Below the pieces are notes generated by a model. That model was not told the DNA's origin, did no database searches, and worked only from the letters and a program-made list of their open reading frames with translations. A program made the position numbers and the translations under genes. A stretch of DNA of 64,000 nt. It comes from Nocardia asteroides. GTDB lineage: Bacteria > Actinomycetota > Actinomycetes > Mycobacteriales > Mycobacteriaceae. Shown here one piece after another: positions 62,456 through 64,000 of this stretch (position 1 is the stretch's first letter; every line of letters starts with the position of its first letter). Location: assembly GCF_021183625.1 (NCBI RefSeq), contig NZ_CP089214.1:5394001-5458000 (forward strand), given 5' to 3'.

Positions 62456-63396
62456 TCCGCCGGGTCACCGTCGTGACCAACCCGCACTCCGGGGCCGGGC
62501 GCGGGCACGGCGTCGCAGGCGCCACGCTGGCCGCGCTCACCGATCGTGGCGCCGAGATCACCGAGGTGCGGGCGGCGACGGCGGCCGAATCGGTTCGGCT
62601 GGTCACGGATTCGGTGCGCGGCCGGGAGCCGCGGCCGGACGCGGTGGTCTGCGTCGGCGGCGACGGGCTGGTCAACGTGCTGCTGCCCGCGCTGGCGAAC
62701 ACCGGGGTCGCGCTCGGGCTCGTCCCCGCCGGGACCGGCAACGACCTGGCCCGCGAACTCGGCATCCCGGTGGACGACCCGGTCGCGGCGGTCGAGCTGC
62801 TGCTCGCCGGGAACGTCCGCACGCTCGATCTGGGGCTGATCGAGGGGGCCGCGGGGGAGCAGTGGTTCGTGACCGTCGCGGGCACCGGCTTCGACGCGCG
62901 GGTGACGTTGCGCGCCAATGCCATGCGCAGGCCGCGCGGCTCGCTGCGCTACACCGTGGCCGCGCTCGCCGAGCTCGGCAGCGGGCTCGGCGTGCCCTAC
63001 CGGCTGGAGCTGGCCGGGCTCGCCCCCGGCGCCCTGGACAACCCGGCCGGCGCCGACGGCACCGCCGTGCTGGAGACCGAGGCCGTCATGGTGGCGATCG
63101 GCAACACCCGCACCTACGGCGGCGGCATGCTGATCTGCCCCGACGCCGAACCGGACGACGGGCTCCTCGACCTCACCGTGGTCGGCGCGGTCTCCCGGCT
63201 GGAGATGCTGCGCCTGCTCCCCGCGCTCGCCGCCGGCAGGCGGATCGACCACCCGGCCACCACCCAGCTCCGGGTGACCGAGGTGACGCTCACCGCGCCC
63301 GGCGCCCCCGCCACCGCCGACGGCGAACCGGCGGGCGAGCTGCCGATCACCGTGCGGGCCGTCCCCGCCGCCCTGCGCGTCCTGGTGCCGAGTTAG
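62452..63396 (+). CDS. Diacylglycerol kinase (DgkB/YegS type)
   Basis: A 314-residue lipid kinase. The nucleotide loop VCVGGDGLVN, GTGNDLARELG and the C-terminal YGGGMLICPDAEPDDGLLDL fit the family; the first Gly-rich turn is TNPHSGAGRG. It phosphorylates diacylglycerol to phosphatidic acid; Rv2252 is the counterpart, linked to PIM synthesis. GTG 62452 overlaps the previous TGA, so it is co-translated with the flavoprotein. Confidence 0.93.
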   Translation: MIRRVTVVTNPHSGAGRGHGVAGATLAALTDRGAEITEVRAATAAESVRLVTDSVRGREPRPDAVVCVGGDGLVNVLLPALANTGVALGLVPAGTGNDLARELGIPVDDPVAAVELLLAGNVRTLDLGLIEGAAGEQWFVTVAGTGFDARVTLRANAMRRPRGSLRYTVAALAELGSGLGVPYRLELAGLAPGALDNPAGADGTAVLETEAVMVAIGNTRTYGGGMLICPDAEPDDGLLDLTVVGAVSRLEMLRLLPALAAGRRIDHPATTQLRVTEVTLTAPGAPATADGEPAGELPITVRAVPAALRVLVPS

Positions 63397-63551
63397 GACG
63401 AGGGTCGCGCCGCGCTACTCGGGCCGGCGCCGAGCCGGGCGGGTCCCCCGCCCCGTGCGGGCCGGCGCGGGGGTTCCGTCGTGTCGTCGCCCGCCGCCCG
63501 ACGGTGCGGGTTCCGAGACGGCGCGGCCGGTCGCAGCGGTGCGTCGGGGAC
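63397..63551. other. Short intergenic gap, no gene seen
   Basis: 155 bases between the DAG kinase and the convergent partial gene, very GC-rich, no terminator with a T-run recognised. Confidence 0.4.
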
Positions 63552-64000
63552 TCAGTCCTGGAAGACGATGCGCTGCAGCCGATTCAGCGCCGCGCGGTCG
63601 GTGAGCACGGCGGAGGTCGTCCGCCCCGGTGCGGCGGTCTCGCTGACCGCGTCGGCGACCAGCCCGCGCCAGCGCCTGCAGTGCAGCGCGAAGGTGACCG
63701 GATTGATCCGCCGCCCGCGCGCCCGCTGCCCGGCCCGCGCCACCTCGGGCGCGACGTCGAGCATGACGACGTGCAGCTCCCGCCCCGCCTCCGCGGTCCA
63801 GCGGGCGATCATCCGCCTGGCCCAGCGGTAGGTCCCGCAGTCGTGGATCACCACCGGCCCGGCGGCACCGCGCAGCGCCGCGCGCACCGCGCGGTAGTGC
63901 GCGACGTGCACCACCGGCCGCCACAGCGGGTACGGCAGCCAGGCCAGGCTGCGCCGCCAGCGCACCCTGGCCTGGTGCGAATCGACGACGACGGCGCCGC
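63552..64000 (-). CDS. P-loop kinase/AAA-like protein (5' partial)
   Basis: The frame runs off the right edge (no start needed at 63965), leaving about 150 C-terminal residues: GAVVVDSHQARVRWR, then VVIHDCGTYRWARRM and ELHVVMLDVAPEVARAGQRARG. This resembles the second half of small P-loop nucleotide/zeta-like kinases, with the Walker A region presumably upstream outside the window. Function cannot be set from this part. Confidence 0.6.
   Translation of the reverse strand, partial: GAVVVDSHQARVRWRRSLAWLPYPLWRPVVHVAHYRAVRAALRGAAGPVVIHDCGTYRWARRMIARWTAEAGRELHVVMLDVAPEVARAGQRARGRRINPVTFALHCRRWRGLVADAVSETAAPGRTTSAVLTDRAALNRLQRIVFQD

Overview
The window is very GC-rich, gene-dense chromosome from an actinomycete, most likely a Nocardia or close relative (order Mycobacteriales). 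This rests on remembered gene order and protein families; no database was searched. The stretch from about 9.7 to 33 kb follows the Mycobacterium tuberculosis block Rv2478c to Rv2464c (SSB-like protein, EttA-type ABC-F, giant NAD-glutamate dehydrogenase, thioesterase, Rv2474c-like protein, HNH nuclease, GlbO, GH13 glucosidase, CtaJ/DUF5130, PepN, mycothiol-dependent DsbA, RpiB, Nei). It resumes at 46 to 51 kb with tig-clpP1-clpP2-clpX (Rv2462c to Rv2457c). A second block at 58.7 to 63.4 kb copies Rv2249c to Rv2252 (GlpD, TetR, flavoprotein, diacylglycerol kinase).

Layout. 0-5 kb: end of an MFS transporter, a TetR regulator, and a divergent ferredoxin reductase/fatty-acid desaturase operon (Rv3230c/Rv3229c-like). 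5-10 kb: a solitary EctB-type aminotransferase, tRNA-Arg, a CtaG/CopD membrane protein, a threonine-dehydratase-fold protein lacking its catalytic lysine, and an SSB-like gene behind two DnaA boxes. 10-33 kb: the conserved block, interrupted by purC and by an ECF42-type sigma/DGPF/NUDIX operon. 33-34.9 kb: a GGDEF protein, a 0.7-kb stretch without a convincing gene, then tRNA-Gly and tRNA-Pro. 35-46 kb is accessory: a lower-GC patch with a split XRE/TPR regulator overlapping a 2'-5' RNA-ligase-like gene, a fasciclin lipoprotein with an RskA-type anti-sigma factor but no adjacent sigK, Tat-exported flavin oxidase and cyclase, phosphoketolase and an FKBP lipoprotein. 46-51 kb: trigger factor and Clp protease. 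51-58.6 kb: STAS protein, ketosteroid isomerase under a KstR-like box, an mIHF paralogue, NUDIX, FdhD/FdhF and an FHA protein. 58.6-64 kb: glycerolipid genes around a strong TetR-type palindrome, then a partial P-loop-like protein.

Genes that work together: desaturase plus reductase (acyl desaturation); TetR/GlpD/flavoprotein/DAG kinase (glycerol-3-phosphate and phospholipid supply); tig-clpP1P2-clpX (protein folding and turnover); DGPF-ECF42-NUDIX (self-controlled stress regulon); FdhD-FdhF (molybdoenzyme and its sulfuration factor).

A recurring architecture is a -10 hexamer (TANNNT type) exactly seven bases before an ATG or GTG, the mark of leaderless mRNAs. It marks several ordinary genes and also reveals two short upstream reading frames, one overlapping the start of the glutamate dehydrogenase gene and one ahead of tig. 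No phage, insertion sequence, rRNA or CRISPR array was seen.
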